In this document: positions 10,691 to 20,376 of the stretch, piece after piece
Layout of the letters: each line of letters starts with the position of its first letter
Position numbering within the stretch: the stretch's first letter is position 1
NCBI GenBank assembly: GCA_047967505.1
Contig: CM106541.1
Direction: 5' to 3' (one strand)
Origin: Dipteris shenzhenensis
Taxonomy: Eukaryota > Polypodiophyta > Polypodiopsida > Gleicheniales
Length of the DNA: 64,000 nucleotides
Notes under the pieces: model-generated
The model's database searches: none
What the model saw: the letters and a program-made list of their open reading frames with translations, nothing else
What the model was told of the DNA's origin: nothing
Made by a program: the position numbers and the translations under genes

Positions 10691-10986
10691 TACCCCCCCC
10701 CCCCAAGGGTTTGCCTCTTGCTATGTCAAGGATTCATCTAGTCACAGCTTTTCATGCAATCTCATGGTGGTCACACATGCATAAATCTATGGCTAGGATC
10801 TCATGCTAGCAAAGGTTCCCAAGGGTCAAGGTTTACAAAAATGGGATAGACCAAACACATATCACATGGCCTACATCATATGGTGACCAGAGGTGATTTA
10901 TAGAAGACAAAACACATAACATTCTTTTTGGAGTATATTCAAGGCAGAGAACCTCAAAATTTGACCAAGTGATGATAAACAAAATT

Positions 10987-11618
10987 TCAAAGACAAAGTT
11001 CCCAAAAGGCATAGTCCTTGTCTTCTACCACAAAGTTTGTTTGTGAATTTGTTGAAGTACTTTCCTTAATCAAATTTGCCTTGCCATTCTTTGTAAATAC
11101 TTGATCTTCTTCAATCTTTCTAGTGTCCAAAAGTGATGCATCTTGTTGAAGAGACTTACAAGCAATATGAGTATCATCCTTCATCTTGAAAACTTTTGAG
11201 GAAGCCTTCAATGTTGATCTTGACATCCATATACATCTTATCATTTGCCAATGAAGTTGGCATGAAATTAAAATGTGAAGAGAGTAGATCTCCCTTTTTC
11301 AATGGTAGCACAAGGAATATCTCATCAGCAAGAATGTTGTACTTGAGAAGTACAAAACATTTCCAAAAGGAAACATACTTTGAAACATAGTCATCAACAT
11401 TTGCATCTGTTTGTTGACCACTATGAGTGATCATAAACTTCATGATTGTAGAGGAGGATTCCAGAAAGTTTGTCTCACCATATGCATACCATACTTGCTC
11501 ATCTCCATATATGTTGGCATGTCTGTTCACGCCTTGTTGAAGGTCTTCATGAGATTTTTGAAATATTCATGCTTCATATTGGGCATTTGATCATATTGTG
11601 ATTCATAAGAGAATGCCA
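10987..11618 (-). pseudogene. Short gag-like ORF in non-autonomous element
   Basis: An ATG at 11618 opens MAFSYESQYDQMPNMKHEYF. Reading shifts near 11530 to a 118-codon frame (MNRHANIYGDEQVWYAYGET...) and near 11200 to a third frame ending at 10987. It is the only substantial coding stretch between the LTRs. The hydrophilic, helix-rich character and position after the leader suggest a gag-derived protein, but no CCHC knuckle and no clear capsid motif is visible. It could equally be an unrelated passenger ORF. Confidence 0.4.
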
Positions 11619-12404
11619 TTTTAGTAGTCCTTACCTTTAAATAAGGCAGTGTCTATACTCTTACAAGTGGCTATTTATCATCATAAAACTCTCATAATCC
11701 TTTGAAAAATAATTCCCAAATGATGTTTATACTCAACCAAAGTTATGATCAACTGAAAAACTCAATAAATGAGCAGTAAGACTAAAACCCCCATCACATA
11801 GTTGACTGGCCAACCATTATCATCAGAAATCAGTCAAAAATCTTCAACCATCAAACTGAAAATTTGGAGCCCAAGATTTGCACGGATCGTAGAAAATTTC
11901 AAGGGGTTTTTGGTGCAAATTAAAAGCTCACATATAAACTTGAATTCTGCTCAGAGGAATCACGCAATTGTTTGTCATGTCGCCACAGAGAAGTCCTTCA
12001 ATATTGACTGTGTTTTTTATGATTCTGGCTGATTTTGTGGACCATTTGTCATCAAATTTCAACAGAAGATTTGTCATAACGTTGCCCACCCATGGCTAGA
12101 AGGGATTAACAAATAGTCGCGACATTGGGCAAAATTGTGTGAAATTTCATTGAGTGAAGAAACTATCGGCACAGACGCTAGTGGGATCAATTTTGAAAAC
12201 GCTATGGGTTGAAGTTTTGTCCTATCAAGGGGATACTTGAGCTCAAAGGGTTCTCGCAATGGTGGACTGTATTGAGAGAACAAGCTCTCACAAATTTGGG
12301 GGAGAAGAGGGGAAGAAATGGAGATGGTGAAGAAGCTTGAAAAAGTCTAAGAATTCATACTAGGAAGCATCTAATGCTAGGCTAAGATAGATCTAGAACC
12401 TAAA

Positions 12405-12416
12405 GCTTTGATACCA
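12405..12416 (-). promoter_or_regulatory. PBS of non-autonomous element
   Basis: The (-) strand reads TGGTATCAAAGC, one base from the initiator tRNA-Met complement TGGTATCAGAGC. It fixes the element's orientation. Confidence 0.8.
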
Positions 12417-12418
12417 AA

Positions 12419-12785
12419 TGTTGGAAAATGTGGGATAGAAGAGATGCATCTTGGAAGAGAAGTGAGAACACAAGATGAAAACCAAAAAGTGTTGTTCTCT
12501 TTGATTGTGAGAGAGGAGACTCTCTCTTATAGAAATGGGGAGAGGGTGGCCTAGATCATAGGCACCTTCCCTACATCAGTGGCAATCAGTCCCTACATCA
12601 TAGGAACTGGCTAAATCAAAGGAACCTCCCATGTGGGGGCCTTTGTACTTACATCATCACTTATGTCATTTGGACACCTCATAGCACTAGGTGTGCCTCT
12701 ACTACACACACACACACACACATGCAACTCCTTGAGATGCTCACATGCACCTTAGAGCAAGCCCTTAATCACATTTATCCCAACA
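12419..12785 (-). repeat. 5' LTR of non-autonomous element (367 bp)
   Basis: It runs TGTTGGAAAATGTGGG to CCCAACA on (+), with clean TGTTGG/CCAACA ends. It lies two bases from the PBS. The (AC)n tract at about 12703-12722 is shorter than in the other LTR. Confidence 0.87.
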
Positions 12786-12790
12786 AGGTC

Positions 12791-13244
12791 TAGTTGCTGG
12801 TAATATTCACAAAAGTGAAGATGAAGGTGATGAATCAGATGATAGCGATATCTAGAAAATGATATTCTAATGAGATTTAAAATGTTATTGATGATTGCAA
12901 ATGTTATGATGCCTAGATAGAGCTTTCAAATTTAGAATAATGATCAGAGACCCTCAATTCTACTCCAATTCTATCTAGCATGACATTATGCATCACTCCA
13001 AGGTAGTTGGAATAGATTGCAGGGAGGCTTCGACCACAAGGGGGAGAGATGCCATTTTCAATACCTACTAGGAACCAAGGCTCTTCTTATATTTGGAGGT
13101 ATTGTATGGTATTATAGGCAACTTGAGTGGCTCTCTATTCTGCTTCTCATAAAAGGGATCTCCCCATTGTCAATTACCTCGTGGCTTCTCACAATAGAAC
13201 CTGAATACGTCCCAAACATTTGTTAAGTTTAGCCTACCATGTAC
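12791..13244. other. Flank of interrupted CACTA relic; otherwise nothing recognised
   Basis: The first 65 bases continue the acidic C-terminus of the relic interrupted at 10304. The rest is AT-rich with short frames only (such as 13017-13226) and no motif I recognise. Confidence 0.4.
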
Positions 13245-13349
13245 ATCAAACTATTCAGCTAGATCTTTCACATGACTCTTTCACTCAATCACACACAATG
13301 TATTACATGGATATGAATGATGTCTTACAAATGACAAATGTGCAATCAT
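13245..13349 (+). repeat. Short repeat shared with 39405-39510
   Basis: The segment ATTCAGCTAGATCTTTCACATG to AAATGTGCAATCA aligns with 39405-39510 at high identity, and both can be read in the same frame (LSHDSFTQSHTMYYM). Here it ends where the gypsy A LTR starts. At 39.4 kb it directly follows gypsy A-like RNase H sequence. Its nature is unknown. Confidence 0.6.
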
Positions 13350-14272
13350 TGTTATGGATAAATTTGATCAAGGTAAAAGGCATAAATATGTGTGTGTGCT
13401 TGTAGGTGTGGCAATAGTATAATAAAATATGGTGTGCATAGGGCCCAGGGTTGAGGTGGCAGGGCATGACCATGTGCCACCCTTCCACGTAACAGGACCC
13501 ATAGGTGTGTTGTACATAATCCATGGTAGTAATATTATAAAATGTTAAGGTGGCAAGATTCCTTGTGCCAACCCTCCACTTGTCCTCCTAGATGTTTGAA
13601 CGTATTATAAAATTGAGAAGAGTCCAGGGGAGTATCTTAGACTTGGGATATGGGGTTTGATTTATGTGGAAAAATGAGGCAAAGGGTTGTCGCACACAAT
13701 TGAGAGTGTGTACCCACTTAGCCCACATGGGAGATTCCTCCACACACCCCATGAATGTGGGAGGATGCATTTATTGGGAGAGACCCTCTCTCTTGGCTAT
13801 AAAAGAAGGGGGCTATTCGTTGATGGGACACACTCATTCTTGTAAAGCCACCATGCTAGTACTTTGATTTCCCCCATCCTACTTCCCTTTCAAATAAAGC
13901 ATGATTCTCTTCCCTTGATGTCTCCATCTCTACATTCCACCTCCCATCATGTACATCCTCCTCTTCCCCCTCACCCTTCCCCCTTGTGCCATAGTCTCCC
14001 TCTTCATTCCCACCCCTCTTAATCCCTTTTTCCCACCCATGTTAGCGCTTCTCCCCTCACGTTTCGTTTCCCCCCATGGCCCTTGCTCCTCTTCCCCCTC
14101 ACCCTTCCCCCTTGTGCCATAGTCTCCCTCTTCATTCCCACCCCTCTTAATCCCTTTTTCCCACCCATGTTAACACTTCTCCCCTCATGTTCCCTTTCCT
14201 CGCATGGCCCTCGAGTGTTTCCATGCCTAGCGTTTAGCCTCATGCCTTGATTTCTTTTCTAGTTAATAGAAT
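13350..14272 (+). repeat. Gypsy A 5' LTR (about 920 bp)
   Basis: It starts TGTTATGGATAAATTTGA. The start is placed where homology with the LTR at 57093-57430 begins while the flanks differ. A TATA box (GGCTATAAAAGAAGG, about 13795) suits a U3 promoter. The 3' edge is inferred from the adjoining PBS; the expected terminal CA has decayed. A 128 bp tandem duplication lies within it. Confidence 0.7.
13958..14213 (+). repeat. 128 bp tandem duplication inside gypsy A LTR
   Basis: The C/T-rich block CTCCTCTTCCCCCTCACCCT is repeated with a period of 128 bases (13958 and 14086). Both units include TGTGCCATAGTCTCCCTCTT and CCACCCATGTTA. The second unit has a few substitutions. Confidence 0.85.
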
Positions 14273-14290
14273 TGGTGTGGCTACTGGGAT
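14273..14290 (+). promoter_or_regulatory. Degenerate gypsy A PBS (tRNA-Asp type)
   Basis: TGGTGTGGCTACTGGGAT aligns with the plant gypsy PBS TGGCGCCGTTGCCGGGGAT, complementary to tRNA-Asp. Most differences are transitions, with one base lost. Confidence 0.55.
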
Positions 14291-14340
14291 GAGAAGTCTC
14301 CACGGCTAGTGCCATAAAATCCATCGACATCCATTAGTCC

Positions 14341-15300
14341 TACGACTGTGTGCGGTTCTGCGGCATCTATGTGTCTTTTGCTCGTGGTTCTCCGTTTTTG
14401 GAGCTACAAAACTTCTACAACATACTTCGCGCCGCCCTATCTTCTTCTACTTCTCCTTCTCGTTCTCTTTCTGTGGCTGCAAAACTTGTGCAACATACTT
14501 TGTGCCCCCCTATCTTCTTCTACTTCTCTTTCTCCTTCTCCATTACTCCTACGACTGTGTGCGGTTCTACGGCATCTGTGCATCTCCTGCATGCGATTGT
14601 CTGTTTCTATAGATTTTGAACTTTTTCAAGTTTACTCCTTGAACACACGCCATACGAGGACGGTGGATATTTATGTCACTTCTCGACGATTTCAAGGACT
14701 TGGTGCTTGGTCCTCCGCTCATTACGACTACCAATTGGCGAGATCTCCTTCTTGATCTTTATGGCAATCTTCAACAACTGATTGTACAATGCATTGCTCG
14801 AGGAGACGATGGGTGGGGTGATACACCTTGGATGGTTCGAGGTGAAGAACTAGTGATACACTAGGAGGGATTTCATTCCAACTCTACTCATTGTGCAGTG
14901 ATCGAGCTACTTGCTGCATCGGAGGTAATTAAAAAGGTGACATTCTTCCAAGGGTGGGATGATCCACAAGCTTGGGGGGAGATTTGGTGCATATGCTTAT
15001 TAATTCCTATGGATAAGCTCATCTTGAATGATTTCTTCTCGACCTCACTACAAAAATTTTTAGGGCTCAGCTATGGTTGGTAATGTTTCGACCAAGGAAT
15101 CCCTTTTACCTAATCAACCCTTTGAGCCACATTTTGAGCTTCATGTTGTAATTCTTTTTGATCGAAATATAAACTATCAACAAAGGATTGTAAGCTTGTT
15201 TGGTGCTAAATGTCTTGCTCAAGTATTGAATTCTCCCCACCCTCTCCTTCTACCTATCTTGGACTACCAAGAAACTTGGGATGTCCGGATTTTAGTCTTG
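14341..15300 (+). pseudogene. Gypsy A 5' ORF, N-terminal part, unknown
   Basis: A leader with internal repeats (TACGACTGTGTGCGGTTCT at about 14341 and 14549; a T/C-rich block repeated twice between) precedes a frame beginning MSLLDDFKDLVLGPP near 14673. Decayed frames then run to the RNase H-like domain. I recognise no domain in this first part. A tryptophan-rich patch (GDDGWGDTPW; GWDDPQAWGEIW) is visible. Position suggests that it formed one ORF with the RNase H-like domain, upstream of gag. Confidence 0.4.
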
Positions 15301-15650
15301 GTGTAATGACATCTTGGATTCTTCAATTTGACGGAGCATACAAACCTTCGACCAAGGCTGCTGGTGTGGGGCTGAGGTATATTGTTACAGCAAGCCTGCA
15401 CCTGTAAGTACTTGCAACCAAGCTAAGTACTCGGCACTCATTTTTGGGCTACAAAAGACGCAAGAACATCACATCAAGCAACTTGAGGTGTGAGGAGATT
15501 TTCAACTCCTGTGTGAACAAGTTAGTGGAAGGTGGAAGGTGCGGAGTGAAGGCTTGGTTCCATGACATCAACAAGCATTGGAACTTTGCAAGTAATTTGA
15601 AGAGGTAAAAATTTAGCATATCCCTGGAGCTCAAAATTCAGTATATCCCT
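15301..15650 (+). pseudogene. RNase H-like domain upstream of gag
   Basis: Frames joined by one shift near 15370 give TSWILQFDGAYKPSTKAAG, then CNQAKYSALIFGLQ, QEHHIKQLEV-GDFQLL and HIPGAQN. This is the fold order of an RNase H domain: the DG strand with the first Asp, a helix (normally NEAEYEALI, here QAKYSAL so the Glu is lost), and the GDS-type third acidic strand. It is separate from the pol RNase H at 18003-18248. A 26 bp near-repeat (aaaattTagcatatccctgg / aaaattCagtatatccctcg) marks its junction with gag. Confidence 0.6.
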
Positions 15651-15654
15651 CGAG

Positions 15655-16160
15655 CTTAAATGGGAGAATCTAGAGACCATGGTGCGAGCACAAGAGATTG
15701 CTCAGAAATTTGACAAAGCTTAGTCTGACCCCGCTTCAAAGAAAACGGTTCTCCCTCCACAACCCCCTCAATTCTTGCAACAACAACCTGGGGGGTCCAA
15801 CTCAGGGCATACCCCCACCCCCCATTAGGGATGTATCCACTGCCTCCACCTGAAATGTATGGTCCTCCCTTAGATGCTTACCCTCAGCAAGGTGTATATC
15901 CTCACCCTCCACCTGGAAGATTTTCCCAGCCTCGCCCATGAGCCCCCCTCCTTCCTACTCCCCTAACCCCTCCTGTTAAAGAACCCAGAGTCAATTACCT
16001 TGCCAAGGCCCTGATCTTCGGCTTGAAATGGTGGGCATAAAAAATCAAGCCAATCACCCTCCAAGACAACGTGCCAATGTTGTGTGCTACGAGTGCCACT
16101 AGAAGGGTCATTATCGCACCGAATGTCCCAATATTCCAAGGGTGAATCAGGCACCGAGGA
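15655..16160 (+). pseudogene. Gypsy A gag C-terminus with CCHC knuckle
   Basis: A proline- and glutamine-rich stretch (PPQPPQFLQQQPGG) leads to a zinc knuckle at 16085-16126 (C-YE-C-H*KG-H-YRTE-C). One knuckle codon is now TAG. The region matches copy 2 at 61010-60780. The capsid part expected upstream is absent here; RNase H-like sequence adjoins instead. Confidence 0.7.
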
Positions 16161-17040
16161 TTCTGACGTAGAGGTCCTTAACCTTAGGAAGAGAAGTCGT
16201 ACCATCTCGAGCTCCTCTCCAATGGACCGCCCCAAGAAGAAGGTGTCCTTCTCAAAGCCCTCAGATGCTGAGATGGCAGACCCACCAAGAGAGAAGACTA
16301 AAAGATCTCACAGGAGTAAGTGGTCGCCCTCGGATTTCCCTATCAGCTCAAGGCAAGAAGACTATTCGATCATTCAAGACCTTGCTCATCGGTCTTTGAG
16401 AATCATGCTTCCTCAACTAATAGCATTAAGCCCTAAGGTGAGACGTGAGCTCTAGCAAGGGCTCTCAACAAGGAGGAGCAAGAAAAAGGGAAAGGTACGA
16501 GAGATTTCTTCTATCTCTGAAGAAGTTGATCGGCACCCACATACAGTAGATGTCATCATAGATAATTGCCATATCAAAAGTGTGTGTGTTGATGGGGGAG
16601 CTGCATGTAATATCATGGTGCCCCGTATCATGAAGAAGTTGAATTTGAAATGCACAAGGCATTCCTCCACTCGAATCAAGGTAGCAAATGGTCGACGACT
16701 CGCCATCCTAGGAATCATTGAGGATTTGCCCATCATTGTCAATGGGTTGACCACCACCGTCAATTTCTATGTAGTGGACATTGAAGATACATGAGGCAGG
16801 AGTTACCCAACCATACTTGAGAGACCGTGGTTAAAAAAGAGTGATGCAGTCAGCTATTGGAAGACAGGACACATGTCCTTTGGTGCTTCAAAGGAGAAGA
16901 TCCTGGTGCAACCAGGTGCCACTGAACCAGAAGAAGAAGAGGAGCAAGACAGTGATACTCTCTCATCCTCGGTGTCTGAGTCAATATGGAAAATTCAGAC
17001 GGGGGGGAGGAGTTCTCAGAGGAAGAAGTTTACATGATGG
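16161..17040 (+). pseudogene. Gypsy A protease region
   Basis: A basic and acidic linker (KKKVSF-type, 16220-16330) precedes a retropepsin-like domain. The active-site segment is SVCVDGGAACNIM (about 16575-16615), so the usual D-S/T-G is D-G-G. The expected hydrophobic strands (TRIKVANGRRL, ILGIIEDLPIIVNGL, VNFYVVDIED) and a late LERPWLKK motif follow. Stops occur at about 16453 and 16792. The intact frame of copy 2 (61172-59841) gives the same D-G-G, so this variant belongs to the family and is not decay. Confidence 0.7.
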
Positions 17041-18248
17041 GGGTGTCTCCGACCCCACCACCTGCGGAAAAGGTAACAGCTAGTCCTCAACAGCTTGAAT
17101 CTATGCTTTCTCCAAACCTCAGTCCGAGTGAGAAAGATGAGTTCCTAGAAATGCTCAACGGTTTCCCTTACCTCTTCGCAACTAGCTACCACCACCTTCG
17201 CCATGTGACTACCATAGAAGACAAGATAGAGCTGAAGCCTGATGCTAAGCTAGTGGCTCAGAAGTATCGGAGATTAGGGCCCCTACAGACCAATGCTTTG
17301 TGCTTAGAGTTGCAGAAGCTTGTAGAATCTGGGTTTATTGTTCTGGTTCACAATACTGAATGGGTTTCACTAGTGGTACAGTCACCCCAAAGAAAAACAA
17401 CAGGTGGCGGGTCTGCATCGATTATAAGAAACTCAATGCGGCTACCAAGAGGGACCATCATCCTCTGCCCTTTCAAGACCTCATTCTTGAGAAGGTAAGT
17501 GGTCATGAGATGTATACTTTCTGTGATGGTTACTCCGGGTTTATCAAATCAGAATTTCCGAGGAGGATGTGCTTAAAACCACATTTGCCACACCCTAGCG
17601 GACGTTTGCGTTCAAAGTAATGCCATTTGGCCTCACAATGCTCCTGCTACCTTTCAAAGATTTATGCAGATTGTGTTTGCTCCTTATTTGGGGGTTTTCT
17701 TGGAGGTGTTTTTAGATGATTTTTGTATATTCTCGACACATAAGGAGCACGTCATGAAGGCTAGGTTGGCCTTCCAAAGGGTCAATGATGCAAATGGCAG
17801 CCTCAACCCTGATAAATGCACCATTGGAGCCACTCAATGGAGGTTACTGGGACATATTGTCTCATCCAAGGGCATCAAGCTTGACCCCGAGAAGGTAGAA
17901 GCTATCCTCAAACTCTCCCCACCAACAACCAAATGTCAGGTATGCTCATTTGTCAATCTAGCAGGATACTATCACTGCTTCATTGATCAATATGCTTCTT
18001 AGATGCGACCCATGACTACGCTATTAAAAGATGGGGTTGATTTCTCTTGGGATGAGGATTGTGATCATGGGTTTGTACAAGTCAAGAGTGCTCTGGCTTC
18101 AAAACCGATTCTATGCAATCCTAATTGGTCAAAGACTTTCTATATCAATCCTGGGTTTGGTGAGCACACTCTCGCAGGTATTCTTCTCTAGCAAGGGGAG
18201 GATCAGTTCATGTATCCCGTTTGATTTGCTTCTCAACAATTGCTCAAA
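17041..18248 (+). pseudogene. Gypsy A RT and start of RNase H
   Basis: RT motifs in order: QKYRRLGPLQTNAL; RVCIDYKKLNAATKRDHH (shift near 17400); LPFQDLILEKVSGHEMYTF; APATFQRFMQIVFAPYLGVF; and the catalytic FLDDFCIFS, an FLDD form of YxDD. The thumb follows (LLGHIVSSKGIKLDPEKVEA), then NLAGYYHCFI. A TAG at 18001 precedes RNase H (KDGVDFSWDEDCDHGF; SKTFYINPGFGEHTLAGILL). The element ends at about 18248 in the RNase H segment FASQQLLKT, giving way to gypsy B. Confidence 0.8.
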
Positions 18249-18780
18249 ACTGGTACTCAATGACAGGAAGACCCTCGCCAGATTTGCAACCAATTGAAGC
18301 TAGAAAACTCAGAATCAAATATGCACCATATCAACTCTTGGCGGCCAATTCTATAAATAAGGAAAATATCACATCTTGTGCAGATGTGCCATGCCACATG
18401 AAATTCCACTCATCATCTGTAAAGCACATGAAGGCATTGCAAGAGGACACTTTGCAGGGGAAGCAACATCAAGACAAATCCTCTTAGTACGATATTGGTG
18501 GCATACAGAGACAAGGTTAGCTGCCTAGCATACCATGACAGTAGAAAAATGAAGAAGGAAAGCATGCTTTGACAAAAACCTTAAAGATAAAGAGATTAGG
18601 GAAGGTGACCTAGTTCTGCTCTACAATGCCAAAGTCCACAAGGGCAAACTGAAATATATAGGTCAAGGACCTTATAGAGTCAAAAAGATAAATCCCATTG
18701 GAGTTGTGCTGCTGGAAACATTGGATGGAGTCTCATTCACCACAACAATAAATGGGAGCCAATTGAAGCGCTAGTATATC
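18249..18780 (+). pseudogene. Gypsy B integrase remnant, core deleted
   Basis: This matches 48497-49008. An N-terminal zinc-type region, read across frames (H-EIPLIICKAHEGIARGHF, then WWHTETRL), jumps directly to the C-terminal GPY-like region (GDLVLLYNAKVHKGKLKYIG, QGPYRVKK). The whole catalytic D,D-E core is missing. Copy 2 has the same junction, so the deletion predates the duplication. Stops at about 18358 and 18486 also disable it. Confidence 0.7.
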
Positions 18781-19254
18781 AACATGCAAGCCATCCCTGA
18801 CAATACTGAAGATTTAGGAGCTCCAAGTCTTCCATAGTTAGTATTAGATTGTATCACAAGCACTCACTCTAGCATATGTATGTCTTCACAGATATAAGTA
18901 GCATCAATCAATTTCAACCTAGGGCTCAAAGGTGATGATGACTGCCCTAGGAAATCCTAGCAAAATAAGTCCCTAGCTAGCTATTATGTCACGTGAAATC
19001 ACACGCTTTTGCATAAATAGATAGTAGATTGTATCAATCATTGTGCCACACACTTTCATTTGGCACTCTCAAAACATGTGCTAAAATCACATCTCTCTTA
19101 CTACACACACAACTGTCATACCTGCATACCAACTAATCTAACGATCAACGGTACACCCTATCAAAAATGGATGCAAATACAAAAGCAATGCCATAGCTAA
19201 AGAGGATTCAAATAAAGAGCCCACAGCCTTAGCCCACGAGACCCCCGCGAACTT
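18781..19254 (+). repeat. Non-coding segment shared with 49009-49500
   Basis: No coding motif is visible. It aligns with 49009-49500 along its length (CCTAGGAAATCCTAGCAAAA; GTAGATTGTATCAATCATTG), as part of the duplicated composite. Confidence 0.7.
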
Positions 19255-20376
19255 CTGCAACCATCTACCTCCTCTCAACCAAGGTGACCATAGGAATTTG
19301 TGGTTCAAAGTGATAGCTTCGATGAGGAGTATGGGCATGACATGGAGACAAAAGAGGTACAAATTCTATCCTAGTAGTGCCCACCTACACGACCATTGAT
19401 GAGGCCTAGCTTGGAGCTTGTGTGGCCACCTCCATTGACTGATTCACTTTCCAATGATGGAAAAGGTTTCTTAGAGAAAAGGGCACTTGGATGTTTGTTT
19501 GAGAACCTCCAATCCTTGAAGGACAATCCTATGATGACCACATACATCCAATAATTTCTCCATTCTTACCACTCTAGCGATGCACAGGTTGGCAAATACG
19601 GCACCATCACTATAAATCAGAGTCAACTCAACATTATACTCGATAGTATAGTGATCCAAAGGGCCTTCTTACTCCCAACTAAAGGGGGGAAATACCCCAC
19701 ACGGCCTGCCAATGCCAAATTTCTTGAAATTCAGCTTCTCCTCACCAAGGATACCAAGTTCCATAGGGATGGGATACTACTTCACACAATCATCAACCCT
19801 CAACTCAAGGAAGCAGCAACATTCCTATCAACAATCCTGGGGTCAAGTGTGGCAAGAATCAAGCCCTCCTAGTCCACAGATTTATCTTGCTCAGTAGTCA
19901 TCTAAAGCAAGATTGGATCCAACATTTGGTCATCTTCTTCACAAAGCAACTCAATGGTTCACCTAGCAAAAAATGTAATATTCCTCACTTATTGGCAGTA
20001 ATCATTAGTAAAGAGGTACAAGAAAAAGAAATGACTCTCCTGTTGTCACCACAACCTATTGAGGATCTAGACATCCTCTTTTCACCTGTGTGGGAGCCAT
20101 CATTTTCTTCTACTACCACATTGCCAAATGCAGATTCCTCAAAAGACATGCCTATTAGGGAGGTAGAAAATGAGGAATTTCCCCATGAGATGCTACAGTT
20201 GGATGCATGGTTGCAACCAATATATCTCCATCAGTGTAGCAGTAGCAAGAGCTAGAGGCTACATCAGGCTCAACATCGCTCATCAACATCATGCCAGTCA
20301 ATGAGCCACAAGGAGATCTAGTGACATATCAACAATACGACTACTTTACCCAAGTGGAGACTTGCCAAAGGAGCAA
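19255..20376 (+). pseudogene. ORF-X copy 1 (possible plant transposon protein domain)
   Basis: Broken frames encode DEEYGHDME, GFLEKRALGCLFENLQSLKD, a helix (TTYIQ*FLHSYHSSDAQVGK), QSQLNIILDSIVIQRAFLLP and DTKFHRDGILLHTIINPQLK. Two more copies (49660 and 63260 reversed) confirm a real ancestral ORF. The pattern RG-x-x-LF, then a P---YI-EF helix, then a strand and an ---LP turn resembles PF20167, a putative plant transposon protein found with Ty3/gypsy elements. That resemblance is by eye. An acidic and serine-rich tail (SPQPIEDLDILFSPVWEP) runs to the chromovirus LTR. Confidence 0.5.

Larger units (their letters stand above)
10309..12785 (-). mobile_element. Non-autonomous LTR retrotransposon with 5 bp target duplication
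   Basis: Two diverged LTRs (10309-10690 and 12419-12785) flank 1.73 kb. The PBS at 12405-12416 reads TGGTATCAAAGC on the (-) strand, so the element is on (-), and the G-rich strand of the C-run at 10693-10704 sits where a polypurine tract is expected. The target duplication AGGTC is perfect (10304-10308 and 12786-12790). The interior has only a short gag-like frame (about 11618-10987); no protease, integrase or RT was seen. It would depend on another element's enzymes. LTR divergence is clear by eye (indels and substitutions), so it is old. Confidence 0.85.
13350..18248 (+). mobile_element. Gypsy A copy 1 (OTA-like Ty3/gypsy), 3'-truncated
   Basis: The order is 5' LTR (13350 to about 14272), degenerate tRNA-Asp-type PBS, a repeat-rich leader, a decayed 5' ORF ending in an RNase H-like domain, gag C-terminus with CCHC, protease, RT and the start of RNase H. 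It breaks at about 18248, where gypsy B sequence starts. The RT subtype (KLNAATKRDHHPLPFQD; FLDDFCIFS) resembles Athila/Tat-type plant elements. Many stops and shifts make it defunct. Copy 2 at 57093-61010 (-) supplies the missing integrase. Confidence 0.82.

Noticed and set aside
14348-14755. A 135-codon leucine/serine-rich frame after the gypsy A LTR
   Set aside because: T/C-rich internal repeats make the opening; a second phase is open too, and no signal or motif supports translation.
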